A stretch of DNA of 64,000 nucleotides, from assembly GCA_029237695.1 (NCBI GenBank), contig CM055274.1, forward strand, positions 69,492,828 through 69,556,827. Reading direction: 5' to 3'. The position numbers were made by a program, and so were the translations under genes. Positions within the stretch are counted from its first letter, which is position 1; each line of letters begins with the position of its first letter. Positions 11,358 through 22,395 of this stretch are shown here, piece by piece. The stretch is from Conchocele bisecta (lineage: Eukaryota; Mollusca; Bivalvia; Lucinida; Thyasiridae). The notes beneath the pieces were generated by a model. That model was not told the origin of the DNA and did no database searches. It worked only from the letters and a program-made list of their open reading frames with translations.

Positions 11358-12382
11358 GATGTGGGGGTGTGCATAATGAAGCATCATCCCTAGACAAACA
11401 TTGATGTGAAATATTATCAAAGTCTGGCAAGGGGTTAAAGAGATATTGTGAAAAAACAATAACTTTAACGCATTTCTGTTACAAAACCGGTGAACATTAC
11501 AAGTAAATAAATGACCTTGACCTTGATAATTTGGATGTGGGGGTATGCATAATGAAGCATCATCCCTAGACAAACATTGATGTGAAATATTATCAATGTC
11601 TGGCAAGGGGTTAAAGAGATATTGTGAAAAAACAATAACTTTAACGCATTTCTGTTACAAAACCGGTGAACATTACAAGTAAATAAATGACCTTGACCTT
11701 CATACTTTGGATGTGGGGGTGTGCGTAATGAAGCATCATCCGTAGACAAACATTGATATGAAATATTATCAATGTCTGGCAAGGGGTTAAAGAGATATTG
11801 TGAAAAAACAATAACTTTAACGCATTTGTGTTACAAAACCGGTGAACATTATAAGTAAATAAATGACCATGACCTTCAAAATTTGTGTGGGGGTGTGCGT
11901 AATGAAGCATCATTCCTAGACAAACATTGATGTGAAATATTATCAAAGTCTGGCAAGGGGTTAAAGAGATATTGTGAAAAAACAATAACTTTAACGCATT
12001 TGTGTTACAAAACCGGTGAACATTATAAGTAAATAAATGACCTTGACCTTGAGAATTTGGATGTGGGGGTGTGCGTAATGAAGCGATCATCCCTAGACAA
12101 ACAAAAATTGATGTCGATTTAAATTATTTCAAAGTCTGGAATACCAAGGGGTTAAAGAGATATTGTGAAAAAACAATAACTTTAACGTATTTCTGTTACA
12201 AAACCGGTGAACATTACAAGTAAATAAATGACCTTGACCTTGATAATTTGGATGTGGGGGTGTGCGTAATGAAGCATCATCCCTAGACAAACATCGATGT
12301 GAAATATTATCAATGTCTGTCAAGGGGTTAAAGAGATATTGTGAAAAAACAATAACTTTAACGCATTTGCCTTACAAAAAAA
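11358..12382 (+). repeat. Tandem array, right part
   Basis: Continuation of the 170-176 bp units after the insertion, about six units, the last ones with small indels, ending in TTACAAAAAAACCGGACGAC. Confidence 0.88.
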
Positions 12383-12685
12383 CCGGACGACGCGGACGAC
12401 GACGACGACGAAGACGGAAAATACGACGACTATAGTCGCGCCTTTGCTAAAGCAGGCGCGACAATAATTGTCATAATTAGGTCATGGACAAATAATTAGT
12501 AGATTTTCATCAAAAAATTGGGTGGCAGGATCCTATGCGCAAATTATGTGCAAAAATAAGGTATAAACTATTTGAAAATGTATACAAACAAAACAAGATC
12601 ATTCTTATAAGCATGGATTGCAAAACGAGACAAATACTTATCTTTTATCATTTTTTCCACTGGAAGACTTAACGAGTTTGTAAAA

Positions 12686-12805
12686 ATGGCAGACATACCT
12701 AGTGATGACGCATCCCAGATTGACACACTGGCATCCAGTTTCAGTGACCAAGTCACCAAATCGGCAGTTTGGTATAGAATTAGAAACGTTGGATTTGTCA
12801 TTTAA
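12686..12805 (+). CDS. Short unrecognised ORF ending in a TTAA element
   Basis: A 39-codon ORF starts at an ATG in good context (AAAATGG) and reads MADIPSDDASQIDTLASSF and on, with protein-like composition. The stop codon TAA is supplied by the TTAA that opens the family B element at 12802. The frame may be a first coding exon or gene fragment cut by the insertion, or chance. No donor of good quality is visible before the stop. The opposite strand is also open over the same stretch, which weakens the case. Confidence 0.2.
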   Translation: MADIPSDDASQIDTLASSFSDQVTKSAVWYRIRNVGFVI

Positions 12806-13014
12806 CCCTTACAATACTGAATTAATTTGTGTCGTCTGCTGAATATTTTTTATTTTCCATTTTTCTCATCAAAAACTTGGTTTGGCAGCACTTTAGAATC
12901 ATTTCCAATGGAAATGATTCTAAAATACTGCCAAACCATGTTTTTACTGAGAGAAAAGACAAAATATGAATTAACAGCAGACAAATATTTTCGGTTCCGC
13001 ATTCTAAGGGTTAA
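12802..13014. mobile_element. TTAA element B, full-length copy
   Basis: TTAACCCTTACAATACTGAA to CGCATTCTAAGGGTTAA, TTAA on both ends; hairpin centre CATTTCCAATGGAAATG with arms GGCAGCACTTTAGAATC; subterminal GTCGTCTGCTG and AACAGCAGAC. Confidence 0.9.
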
Positions 13015-13105
13015 AGATACACACACCATCACATCTTCCACTAATAACTACTGGAAGATGATATGTTGCACTGTTAGTGATCGAGGTCACTCAAGATAAA
13101 ACAGA

Positions 13106-13182
13106 AGGTATCAGTGGAATAAGGGGGTAACTCCCTTGTGGAGTTCTAACTTCCTTGTGGAGTTAGCCCCCTTCTTCCACGG
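13106..13182. repeat. Short palindrome
   Basis: GTGGAATAAGGGGGTAACTCC pairs with GGAGTTAGCCCCCTTCTTCCAC around a duplicated CCTTGTGGAGTT (first arm cited at 13112-13132). No further copy recognised. Confidence 0.6.
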
Positions 13183-13735
13183 ACCACTTCAATTATTCTA
13201 GTAAATTATGGTATAAATATTAGCGTCATCAAAACACAAGCGTGATGTTATAAGAATATTCTTTATAATAAGCAAAATCCAAACAAGTAGCAATATAAAT
13301 TTTGCAGCATTCTCACCTGACTTAAATACTTAAATAGAGGGTAACACAGGGTTCCAGATAAGGAATTAGTAATTGAGTATTGCCACATCATTTCTGAAGC
13401 AATTGGGTATTTCAAAATATTAATTGGGTAAAATAAAATCACACTACTGTTAACACATCAGCAGACCGCAATTATTGAATAGTTTGCTATACACCGAAGA
13501 AAAAGTAATTAAGCATTCAGTAAAAATAAGTGCTGGCCACATTGCCTACAACCATTATGTTACATTATAGTAACACATAAATATGTGTACAGTGGAACCT
13601 CTCTAAACCAGATACAGAGACAAGTTAGTTGTGCTTAATTTTGATTGTGTTCATTACCCTTTACATCCAATGATAATGTATGTGCATTATCACAAACCAC
13701 ACATGCATATCTTGAAGTAGCCATATGTCTGTTCT
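13183..13735. other. No gene; half copy of element Q
   Basis: At 13589-13615 ACAGTGGAACCTCTCTAAAC is a solo arm of element Q. Nothing else recognised. Confidence 0.5.
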
Positions 13736-14364
13736 ACAGTGGAACCTCTCTAAAACGGACACCCTGGGGAGCTCCCACACTGTACTGGTACTGGGGAGCT
13801 CCCAGTGTCACATGTACTGGGGAGCTGCCAGTGTCACATGTACTGGGGAGCTCCCAGTGTCACATGTACTGGGGAGCTGCCAGTGTCACATGTACTGGGG
13901 AGCTCCCAGTGTCATATGTACTGGGAAGCTGCCAGTGTCACATGTACTGGGGAGCTCCCAGTGTCATATGTACTGGGAGCTGCCAGTGTCATATGGGGAG
14001 CTCCCGAGTCACATGTACTGGGGAGCTCCCAGTGTCTGTACTGGGGAGCTCCCAGTCACATGTACTGGGGAGCTGCCAGTGTCACATGTACTGGGGAGCT
14101 CCCAGAGTCACATGTACTGGGGAGCTCCCAGTGTCACATGTACTGGGGAGCTGCCAGTGTCACATGTACTGGTAAGATGCCAGTCACATGTACGGGGAGC
14201 TCCCATGTGCCACATGTACTGGGGAGCTGCCAGTGTCACATGTACTGGGGAGCTCCCAGTGTCACATGTACTGGGGAGCTGCCAGTGTCACATGTACTGG
14301 GGAGCTGCCAGTGTCACATGTACTGGGGAGCTCCCAGGGTGTCTGGTTTAGAGGTTCCACTGTA
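13736..14364. mobile_element. Foldback element Q with a minisatellite in its loop
   Basis: The left arm ACAGTGGAACCTCTCTAAAA plus CGGACACCCTGGGGAGCTCC and the right arm GGAGCTCCCAGGGTGTCTGG plus TTTAGAGGTTCCACTGT are inverted copies. In other Q copies (19907, 39108, 56391) the arms meet after a few bases; here about 570 bases of tandem repeat separate them. Confidence 0.85.
13768..14340. repeat. 26-bp minisatellite (about 21 units)
   Basis: Unit: CTGGGGAGCTCCCAGTGTCA plus CATGTA, with GCTGCC alternating with GCTCCC. CTGGGGAGCTCCCAG is the palindromic tip of element Q, so the array looks like expansion of the hairpin tip. Open frames across it are repeat products. Confidence 0.9.
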
Positions 14365-14887
14365 TTACTAAGGACATGAAAAATATGTATTCACTGTTTC
14401 ATGCTTTACAATATCACCAACAATCGCAAGTGCAATCACTTTACATGTATACGGTAAATAGAAAAACATGATACATCACCAATAAAATCTCTCTGTATAA
14501 TACATCGAGAGACATCGACAATAAATATCGCCATCCGCCCATACATAGCTCCCGATGCCATAATCTGAATATGAAACACATTTCAAGCAAGGTACCGAGT
14601 CATTGACAAAAATAATAGCGAAACCCATATACGCTCCAGGTCAAATTTAAATTTATGATTGCAAATTTTTTAATTGAAGAAATCTTATTTCTCAATAGAA
14701 AATTGGTACCAGTACATACTGGGCACTGCTGTAAACATATAACTAATTGATTACAAAATCATTGACATTTTAAACCATTTTGTGTGGTATACGTACCTAG
14801 CTAAATTTGACACAAAAATATTCGTTATTTTTCACATTAATCTACAAAAGTATAATCACAAAAAAATTGAACCATCTTATTGCATTC
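14365..14887. other. No recognised feature
   Basis: AT-rich; no exon or repeat supported. Confidence 0.45.
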
Positions 14888-14998
14888 AATGCTTTGACAG
14901 CACTTTAGAATAATTTGCAACATGCTTTGACAGCACTTCAGAATCATTTCCATTGGAAATGATTCTGAAGTGCTGTCAAAACATGTTTTTATTGAGAA
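14888..14998. mobile_element. TTAA element A, internal fragment
   Basis: Only the hairpin remains: ATGCTTTGACAGCACTTTAG, AACATGCTTTGACAGCACTT, and the inverse to CATGTTTTTATTGAGA. No TTAA ends. Confidence 0.75.
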
Positions 14999-16388
14999 TA
15001 GGTTTTTAGCTTTGATCAGTATGAAATCGGTACCAGGCTTAGCATAGGATGAACCTATTTCGGTCCAGAATGAAACAAAAACATGCGAGTTACGACTAAC
15101 TTTCTCCTCCTGATCGACGAGCCAAGGGATCCACAGGCTGTAACTGCAAGGCTAATCAGAAACAACATGGCTGACAAACGTGGCTTTGCTTGATCAATTT
15201 ACCACATTGTATGTGGTATATGATTTGAATAGTCATAGACGGGGCCCAAGTGCTGTTACACTACAACACTAATGATAAATAATAAATGATGCTTAATGAA
15301 CTACATTAAGGTTCATTAAGCGTCATTCAACATATCGTATTACTGCAAAAGTTTAATAAGAAATAAAATGGCTGACAAACATTTTTGTTGTGACAGCTTA
15401 TTTTAATTGTCTCTTGGTAGTTGCAAGAGGCTGACAAACAGACTTAAGAACACAGTTTGGTTGTAAATAGATGGACAGGTGGATAAAAGTACTTAAAACT
15501 ACTTATATTAATTTTGCGATGACAAATCTTGGCCTGTGACATTTTTTTTTCAGTTGCGAAAATTATCAATTTTTTTGGCAAATAAATGTTGGTTTCATAC
15601 ACTGGGCTGTATAGCTATTGGTCCTATTGCCATGAAGTAAACCACTGGCGGAAATCAATCTAGAACTCCAATTTTTTGTCCCTTGAAATATAGTGGCACC
15701 ATAACTCAGAATTGACAGACAGCCAGTCGCGAGGAATTAACAAAACAACAAAGATAAATTCTCCCAGCCTTCTGGCACTACCAAAGTATCTCCAAACATG
15801 GATGAAATTGTCCTCGTTTGAGATCGCGCAACTCAGACATCGCAACCAGTGTAGACCCTGATCAGACTGCATGAACATGCAGTCTGATCATGATGTACAC
15901 TGCTTGCAACATACATATTTTGTGACCACCCAAATTGCTGCAATCGCAAATAAAATGTACCATGATCCGACACTACAATTGCGAAAGCCGATAAAACACA
16001 ACAGCTTCTGAAGGTGCATTTTCTAACGAGTTCCCTTATATTGGTAAACAGGCCGTCAAGAATCTAATTTTCCGCAGAACCTTTCCAAAATTAAAACGGC
16101 CCAGTGATAGAACACTATTCCACCCCTGAGGAATGAGAATACAAATTTAAATGGAACGCTGTGACAGAATTACCGGGGAAAATTGATAAATGGAACTGTC
16201 GTTGTTTAATAGAATTTCAAGTTGAGATGATATTATCCAGTTTTTCCCATCTATAAAACTGGTAAACGGAACGACAGATTGGATGAGAACTTGGTTTTGG
16301 TGACGATGTCGATGTTCGAGACTACAGAATATGTGTTACCGTAACACAGGTTGCGTTTTGTTTAATGGCCCAATGTAATAACATTAAA
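14999..16388. other. No gene; small palindromes
   Basis: A short inverted repeat at 15283-15335 (GATGCTTAATGAAC and GTTCATTAAGCGTC) and a G palindrome at 15843-15905 (CCTGATCAGACTGCATG with its inverse). A 72-codon minus frame at 15660-15878 has no splice sites or family match and is not called. Confidence 0.5.
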
Positions 16389-16596
16389 TTAACCCTTACA
16401 GTGCTGAATTAAAATTTGTCGTCTGCTGTTTATTTTTCATTTTTTCTTATTAAAAACATTCTTTGACAGCACTTTAGAATCATTTCCAATGGAAATGATT
16501 CTAAAATGCTGCCAAACCATGTTTTTATTTAGAGAAAATACAAAATAAGAAACAACAGCAGAAGACAATTTTCGGTTCCCGCCTTCTAAGGGTTAA
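16389..16596. mobile_element. TTAA element B, full-length copy
   Basis: TTAACCCTTACAGTGCTGAA to CCTTCTAAGGGTTAA with the usual hairpin and AACAGCAGAAGACAAT subterminal motif. Confidence 0.9.
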
Positions 16597-17143
16597 GATG
16601 TACAAGATAAAGCCCATGAACAAACTTTAATTATTATTTTTTGCAAACAACCAATCTGCTTCTGATAAATGTAAATATAGAGTGATGTTTAGAATTATGT
16701 GACCAGCCTGTTTGAAAGACCAAGAACACCTCCAACAACACGTATTTCATCGCAGTCTACTGAACCAAAAATTTGACCTTGACATTTGGGCACAAGAGAA
16801 ACATGTATAGGGCAGGGAATTAACAGATAAATGATGATCAACATGAAGTTTGAAGCCAATAGTTCATACAGTAAAGAGAAAGAATGTTTCCATCCTTAAT
16901 GCCATTTTCGCTACACGATGGGATAACAATATACCAGGCTACTGTCTTTTCAAAACATTTTTTTTGTTGTAATTTTTATCTTGTATTTCATGTCCATGCA
17001 AATTGCACATCCTTTATTTAATGCATGAAGCTGTTGGGCAACTAAAATGCATAGATATAAATCATATTGTTTTATTTCTCCATGCATGCAATTGAGTACA
17101 AGTATGGTGCCATCACTCAATGGTATTTGTAAACATTCCTTAC
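16597..17143. other. No recognised feature
   Basis: AT-rich; a single GACCTTGACATT near 16776 and no array. Confidence 0.45.
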
Positions 17144-17356
17144 TTAGCCCTTAGAATGCGGGAAACGAAAATGGTCGTCTGCTGTTGTTTCATAGTTTGT
17201 ATTTTTCTCAAGAAAAACATGGTTTGGCAGCACTTTAGAATCATTTCCATTGGAAATGATTCTAAAGTGCTGCCAGACCACGTTTTTGTTGAGAAAAATT
17301 GAAATAAAAAAATACACACCAGACGACAAAATTTAAGTCAGCATTGTAAGGGTTAA
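17144..17356. mobile_element. TTAA element B, full-length copy
   Basis: Left end TTAGCCCTTAGAATGCGGG (TTAA mutated to TTAG), right end GCATTGTAAGGGTTAA. Hairpin perfect over AGCACTTTAGAATCATTTCC and its inverse. Confidence 0.88.
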
Positions 17357-17842
17357 GAAGTAAGAATAATTTTTTTTTTTTATTATCAAGAAGAACGATA
17401 AAAGATAATTTTCAGTTTCGAAAATTCCAGGAAATGTTCATCTGCCCTGAAGTAAAGTAAATTCCTCACCCACCTAATTGAGGTAGAGATGTGAGGTTTC
17501 AGCCATTACAGCACTAAGTAAGAGATATGGCCGCACGAATGAAGACAATTATTGTGTTACTCATGGATGCATTGCCTAAAGCGGGGATAACTTTGTTGTG
17601 TATTCTGGGAAACTGTTTATAATTGCCTTTGACACCAGTGTAGTCCTGAAAAAACAACTGAGCATATGTGTGGTCTGATCAAGTTCTACATTATTCATTA
17701 CTTTAAAAGTAAATAATTATACTGATTCTATTTAAATAATTGATTGATTGACTCTTATATACACCGATTCACTTAGTCCCAGTTGCGAAATCCCAGCAAC
17801 ATTCACCACGGAGATGTGAATCCTTGAGATTGGATTCATCAT
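17357..17842. other. No gene
   Basis: Contains a worn G-type segment near 17630-17690 and otherwise unassigned AT-rich sequence. Confidence 0.4.
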
Positions 17843-18035
17843 TAACCCTTTCAACACCACAGACCTGTGTAGTGGTATTGGCAAACAGTGTAGATCCAGA
17901 TGAGCCGGCTCGTGCCGAGCCGTCTCATCAGGATCTGACACTTTTTGCAAGTAATTTTCATATTTTTGAGAACAAAAACATCCCCTTTTCATAAATGGAC
18001 TAGTCTGAAAATCATTTTGTGACGGTAGAATTGTA
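17843..18035. mobile_element. TTAA element E, copy 2 (right end lost)
   Basis: TTAACCCTTTCAACACCACA, then the core GATGAGCCGGCTCGTGCC and GAGCCGTCTCATC. It decays after AATCATTTTGTGACGG. Confidence 0.82.
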
Positions 18036-18217
18036 ACCATTGTAAGGTTCCTCTGTCAGACCTCTGTCAGGGCTCCCAACTGTGATTGGCTGAACTATGT
18101 GGGAATCTATATCTACAACTACATGTACCACTCATGGTCCAAAATGCTATTGGCCAAATATAGGGAAATCTACATCTACATATAGCAGCCAATCACTACT
18201 AAGTCAACTTGACAACA

Positions 18218-18415
18218 TTAACCCTTACAGTGCCGAATATAAAAATTTTGTCTGCTCTTTATTTTATTATTTTCCATTTTTCTTATAAAACACATGTTTT
18301 GACAACACTTTAGAATCATTTCCAGTGCTGTCAAACCATGTTGTTATTGAGAAAGGTGACACAATATAAAACAGCAGCAGACGTCAATTTACGTTTCCCG
18401 CATTCTAAGGGTTAA
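18218..18415. mobile_element. TTAA element B, shortened hairpin
   Basis: TTAACCCTTACAGTGCCGAA to CGCATTCTAAGGGTTAA. The central palindrome has lost one arm (CATTTCCAGTGCTGTC), so the hairpin is shorter than in sister copies. Confidence 0.85.
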
Positions 18416-18711
18416 TGTTTGTAAACTTTTTGTATGGAAATACATTTGTATATGAACCTATGGTAATTTGTTTGGTCAGCATATTATTTACTCACAGTAT
18501 TCTAATGAAAAAAAAAGTAGTAAATTTCATTAAATCCTCAAAACATAATTAGACACACTCAAGTTGACTTAATTGGCTCTAATAACGTGAGTGCTATGAA
18601 CATTCGGACAGTCCAAGTAATATATTCTACTTACGTTATCGTTGTATGGCTGGCAAACTGTAAGAGAGATGGACTGCTTGCAGGACCTGTAAGAATATCG
18701 ACAACATTACT
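18416..18711. other. No recognised feature
   Basis: AT-rich sequence without support for genes or repeats. Confidence 0.4.
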
Positions 18712-18899
18712 ACTGTCTGTTCCACGTTTTGCTGCCGACAAACTTTTGGAATTTCATGGAATTTCATCAAATAATTTTTTTTGGGGAGGGTGACTTTTTT
18801 GTTATTGATAAAAAAAGAACTTACTTTTAAATATTTTTTTAGATTGAATGTGTTTAATAGCCAAAAGTTTGTCGGCAGCAAAATGTGGAACAGACAGTA
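18712..18899. mobile_element. Inverted-repeat element R, full copy
   Basis: ACTGTCTGTTCCACGTTTTG with CTGCCGACAAACTTTTGG faces CCAAAAGTTTGTCGGCAG with CAAAATGTGGAACAGACAGT. Arms are about 38 bases around a loop of about 110. A half copy in the other sense is at 19468. Confidence 0.8.
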
Positions 18900-19009
18900 G
18901 TACTGTAATTTATCAGGTAACAGGTTTTGCATCGGATGAATATGTACTGACTGATAGCAAATTGTATCCTCCATTAATTACATACATACATGTATATCCA
19001 GTTGGTTTA

Positions 19010-19200
19010 TATATGTTTCCTAATCTGGCCTGATAAACTGGATATCAAAAGACACCAGCCTGGTATCTCAATATCAAGTTTATCAGGCTTGGCTAGGATA
19101 GGAAATGGTAGAAGTTCCTCAGCCAGTCTTGGAATTCCTATGCATTACCTGCATGACTTTGCCTGATAAACTTTGTATTAAAAGACACTAGCCTGGTATT
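19010..19200. mobile_element. Inverted-repeat family N
   Basis: GGCCTGATAAACTGGATATC and AAAGACACCAGCCTGGTATC face ATATCAAGTTTATCAGGC. Followed by GGAATTCCTATGCATTACC and another GCCTGATAAACT. Related pieces at 5690, 29690, 38225 and 39820. Confidence 0.55.
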
Positions 19201-19467
19201 CGCCTCATTCAGGGTCATTTCAGCCACAGTTTTAATCCAGATAAGACCAAACTAGGTGCATTATATTCTAGAGACCCATGCTACCCATGTGTTTCCTGTT
19301 ATCATGTGCACAATGTCTGTACAACAGCAACGTCATATACAGACAGAAGTGCACCTGTATCTGGTTAGCACCGAACATTCAGCTCTAAAATTTACATACA
19401 AACTTTCGGCACAGAAAGACAGTATCCGGTGTCAGGCACCCTTGTAAACACACAATCACGTGACCCT

Positions 19468-19605
19468 CTGTCTGTTCCACGTTTTTCTGCCGACAAACTT
19501 TTGGCTATTAATATTAAGCACATTAAATCTAAAAAATAAAGTAAGTACTTTTTTATCAATAACAAAAAAGTCACCCTCCCCAAAATAAATTATTTGATGA
19601 AATTC
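19468..19605. mobile_element. Element R, half copy
   Basis: One arm (CTGTCTGTTCCACG, CTGCCGACAAACTTTTGGC) plus the loop of R in the reverse order (AAAAAGTCACCCTCCCC), but no second arm. Confidence 0.7.
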
Positions 19606-19838
19606 CATCAAATATTGATTTTATTGCGATTAAACGATTTTCCTATGGGAATTTAACATATTTATTTTATTTGTGGACCGATTTCCAAAATCTAACTTTT
19701 GTTTTCTTAGTTACATCATTTTCAAGCTATCTCGCCAGGTTTCGGAGTCAATTTCCATGGAAATGGACTCCCCATGTTAAACTACCCATGTTAAATTCCC
19801 ATAGGAAAATCGTTTTTTCGCAATAAAATCAATATTTT
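19603..19838. mobile_element. Inverted-repeat element M
   Basis: AATATTGATTTTATTGCGAT and GATTTTCCTATGGGAATTTA face TAAATTCCCATAGGAAAATC and GCAATAAAATCAATATT. Arms of about 50 bases, loop with a small ATTTCCATGGAAAT palindrome. Abuts the half copy of R. Confidence 0.75.
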
Positions 19839-19906
19839 ACAGTAGGTGTAAATCCCAGTAAGATTCATTTTTAATATATCCATACTCTCCCATCCTCCAA
19901 ACAATA

Positions 19907-19977
19907 CAGTGGAACCTCACTAAACCAGACACCCTGGGACCTCCCAGGGTGTCTGGTTTAGTGTGATTCCACCGTAT
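19907..19977. mobile_element. Foldback element Q, compact copy
   Basis: ACAGTGGAACCTCACTAAAC, CCAGACACCCTGGGACC and its inverse GGTGTCTGGTTTAGTG. Arms meet almost directly. Confidence 0.85.
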
Positions 19978-20005
19978 AATGAAAGGTGAAAGGGCGGCAT
20001 TCATA

Positions 20006-20220
20006 TTAACCCTTACAATGCCGATTTAATTTGTGTCGGCTGCTGAATATTTCTTATTTTTCCATTTTTCTCATCAAAAACTTGGTTTGGCAGCACTTTA
20101 GAATCATTTCCATCGGAAATGATTCTAAAATGCTGCCAAACCATGTTTTTACTGAGAGAAAAGACAAAATATGAATTATCAGCAGACGACTATTTTCAGT
20201 TCCCGCATTCTAAGGGTTAA
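20006..20220. mobile_element. TTAA element B, full-length copy
   Basis: TTAACCCTTACAATGCCGAT to CGCATTCTAAGGGTTAA; hairpin centre CATTTCCATCGGAAATG. Lies just beyond the PDZ exon donor and SINE, so inside an intron of the FRMPD-like gene if the gene continues to lower coordinates. Confidence 0.9.
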
Positions 20221-20224
20221 GATG

Positions 20225-20517
<293 letters not shown>

Positions 20518-20772
20518 TTAATAAATAGATGATCTTACATTATTGATGATTTAATATAGTATTTCATACTGATTTCATAAGAAATGAAGATGTGCCAAAA
20601 TTCTTATGAAATCACTCAATAAGTTCAATAAATGTCATTTGAAATCACCACAAATGTTATATTCAATTTATTACATAAATAAATAAGCTTAAATGTAAGC
20701 TGTACTGATCACCCAGCATGTTTCCTGCAGCATGTTTCCTGCAGCTGTCTCATTTGCATAGTTATTTCACTA

Positions 20773-21010
20773 GCGTTTCACTAAACTTTGTACGACTAAA
20801 ATGTTCGTAAGTGTAAATTTAGGATCGTCTGTAAATTTCAATTGATGGATTTACATTTATTGAGCATAGGCTGCATATGCAGCCTATGCTCAATAAATGT
20901 AAATCCAATAATTGTTTACAAGAAAACATTGTGAATGTGAAATTTACAGACCATCATAATTTTGCACTTACGAACATTTTAGTCGTAAGAAGTTTAGTGA
21001 AACGGGCCCC
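20773..21010. mobile_element. Palindromic element P, copy 3
   Basis: CGTTTCACTAAACTTTGTAC to AGTTTAGTGAAACGGGCCCC with the same AGGCTGCATATGCAGCCT centre. Inside the intron of the FRMPD-like gene if the gene continues. Confidence 0.85.
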
Positions 21011-22395
21011 TGATGTCATTTACTGAAGATATTGTAAATGTTGTCAATATATTTCATGACATATTGCCCATCTTCTAAGTTATAAAATCACAGGCTTGTC
21101 TCACCTGTAACTAACTAACGCTGCTGGCAAAACACAGCTTATATATATACTGTTGTGAGAGCTAATCAAGTAATTATGGTACATGAAAACAGATTGTACA
21201 TCCAATAATCAACATCGAATATATTTCTAACAAGGAATTTCTGAGTATGCAAATTCACAAGTGGCTACTTGTCTCCCGCCAGTCATACTTTCAGTACTTT
21301 GATTACATAGGGTATACCTATGTATAGGGATCGCCTCCGACAGTTAGCCACGCCCCAGACCCCCCTCGATGCGGTGGTAGGTAGTGATATCTTGGAGTAA
21401 CCATAACAAAAAAATGCATTGTGTTACTCAACGTTTAACTGTCATACGCAACCGCTAATTGAAAATAATATTATGAAAAACTACTTGCACTGCACAATAT
21501 CAACAACGGATGCTCTACGTACAAAAATACATCGGATTATTTTGTTGCGCGTGATTTGCCCCCATTTGCAGTCATCGCTAAATTTAGTAACAGAGTTAAC
21601 TCCCCTCCGAATACTCTCCGAAACAAGCGACGCGTTTAACACACAAACTACATCAAGTTTGACCTTCCGACAGCCTAGTTTTAAACTCACCCGACACCTG
21701 TGCGAAACAAAACTCGCACGTGTAGGTCTAACTGATGTTTAATCCTCATTCTCTCTCTCTATCGATGGATTTACAGCGGATTTTAGTGACATTCCCGAAT
21801 TCGGCCTGATTGACATTTGTCTATGGTGGCCAATACACGCCAACATGAGTGTCAATTCTACGTTCAGGGAGGAAGGGGGGTCAATAAGTCAGTATTTAAG
21901 GTGATAACTTACAGTCAGGGAACAAATTAATGACAGTATAACACATCCAGCGTATATTAATACCCATATTAATGCAAGTACTGAAATACGACAACAAAAA
22001 ATCTAACAAGTTTGGGCTTCCATACATTGAACATTTTGTCAGCGGTTTCCCCAATGACGTCATTTGTATGTTTTAATATACTCAATCCGGGGCCAACTAT
22101 TTCATTCACAAAACAGAAGTAAACTTGGCGATGTACCAATAAGGCATTTTCAGGCGCGACACCGCTTCCGTGGCGGAATTATTGTAACTATTGCTCTTCA
22201 ATCAGTTTTCAATATATATATAATGATCATAGATCTCTGGAATCTGTATACTTGAATTGATGATGTCTTGTATATGTGTTACCGTAACTTTCTGATATTG
22301 CTATGCATAATCTGTAATGTTGTTGAATGTTTTGGTACATACTTTGAGCAGTTGCATACTGTACTTCAAGTTGTGCCATATCAATAGTTTACCCC
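21011..22395. other. No supported gene; 5' end of a tandem-repeat element
   Basis: A 107-codon plus frame at 21419-21742 has no recognisable family and a competing minus frame. At 22150-22186 GGCGCGACACCGCTTCCGTG with GCGGAATTATTG is the reversed head of the element type at 7677, without its array. A second GC-richer patch at 21310-21390 is unexplained. Confidence 0.45.

Larger units (their letters stand above)
7677..12463 (+). mobile_element. Tandem-repeat (pearl/Helentron-like) element, split by an insertion
   Basis: Begins ACAAGAATTCCGCC followed by a CGGAAGCGGTGTCGCGCC hairpin-like head. It then carries units of about 170-176 bases containing GACCTTGACCTT, a GACGAC-rich stretch (12383-12430), and a hairpin tail GCGCCTTTGCTAAAGCAGG ending CGCGACA. 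Head, tandem core, simple-repeat and hairpin tail match what is known of bivalve pearl elements and Helentron-related non-autonomous elements. No Rep/helicase frame is present. The core is split by 8816-11355. Confidence 0.65.

Noticed and set aside
7677..12463. CRISPR-like array of regular repeats
   Set aside because: The units are continuous tandem repeats without unique spacers, in an animal genome.
13645..14371. Frames of about 180-200 codons rich in Trp-Gly and Cys-His
   Set aside because: They lie in the 26-bp minisatellite, open in all three frames of one strand; no gene.
15084..15160. Possible minus-strand exon after a TTGCAG acceptor
   Set aside because: The reading ends in a stop or continues without a donor, and does not resemble the missing end of the PDZ or a FERM domain.
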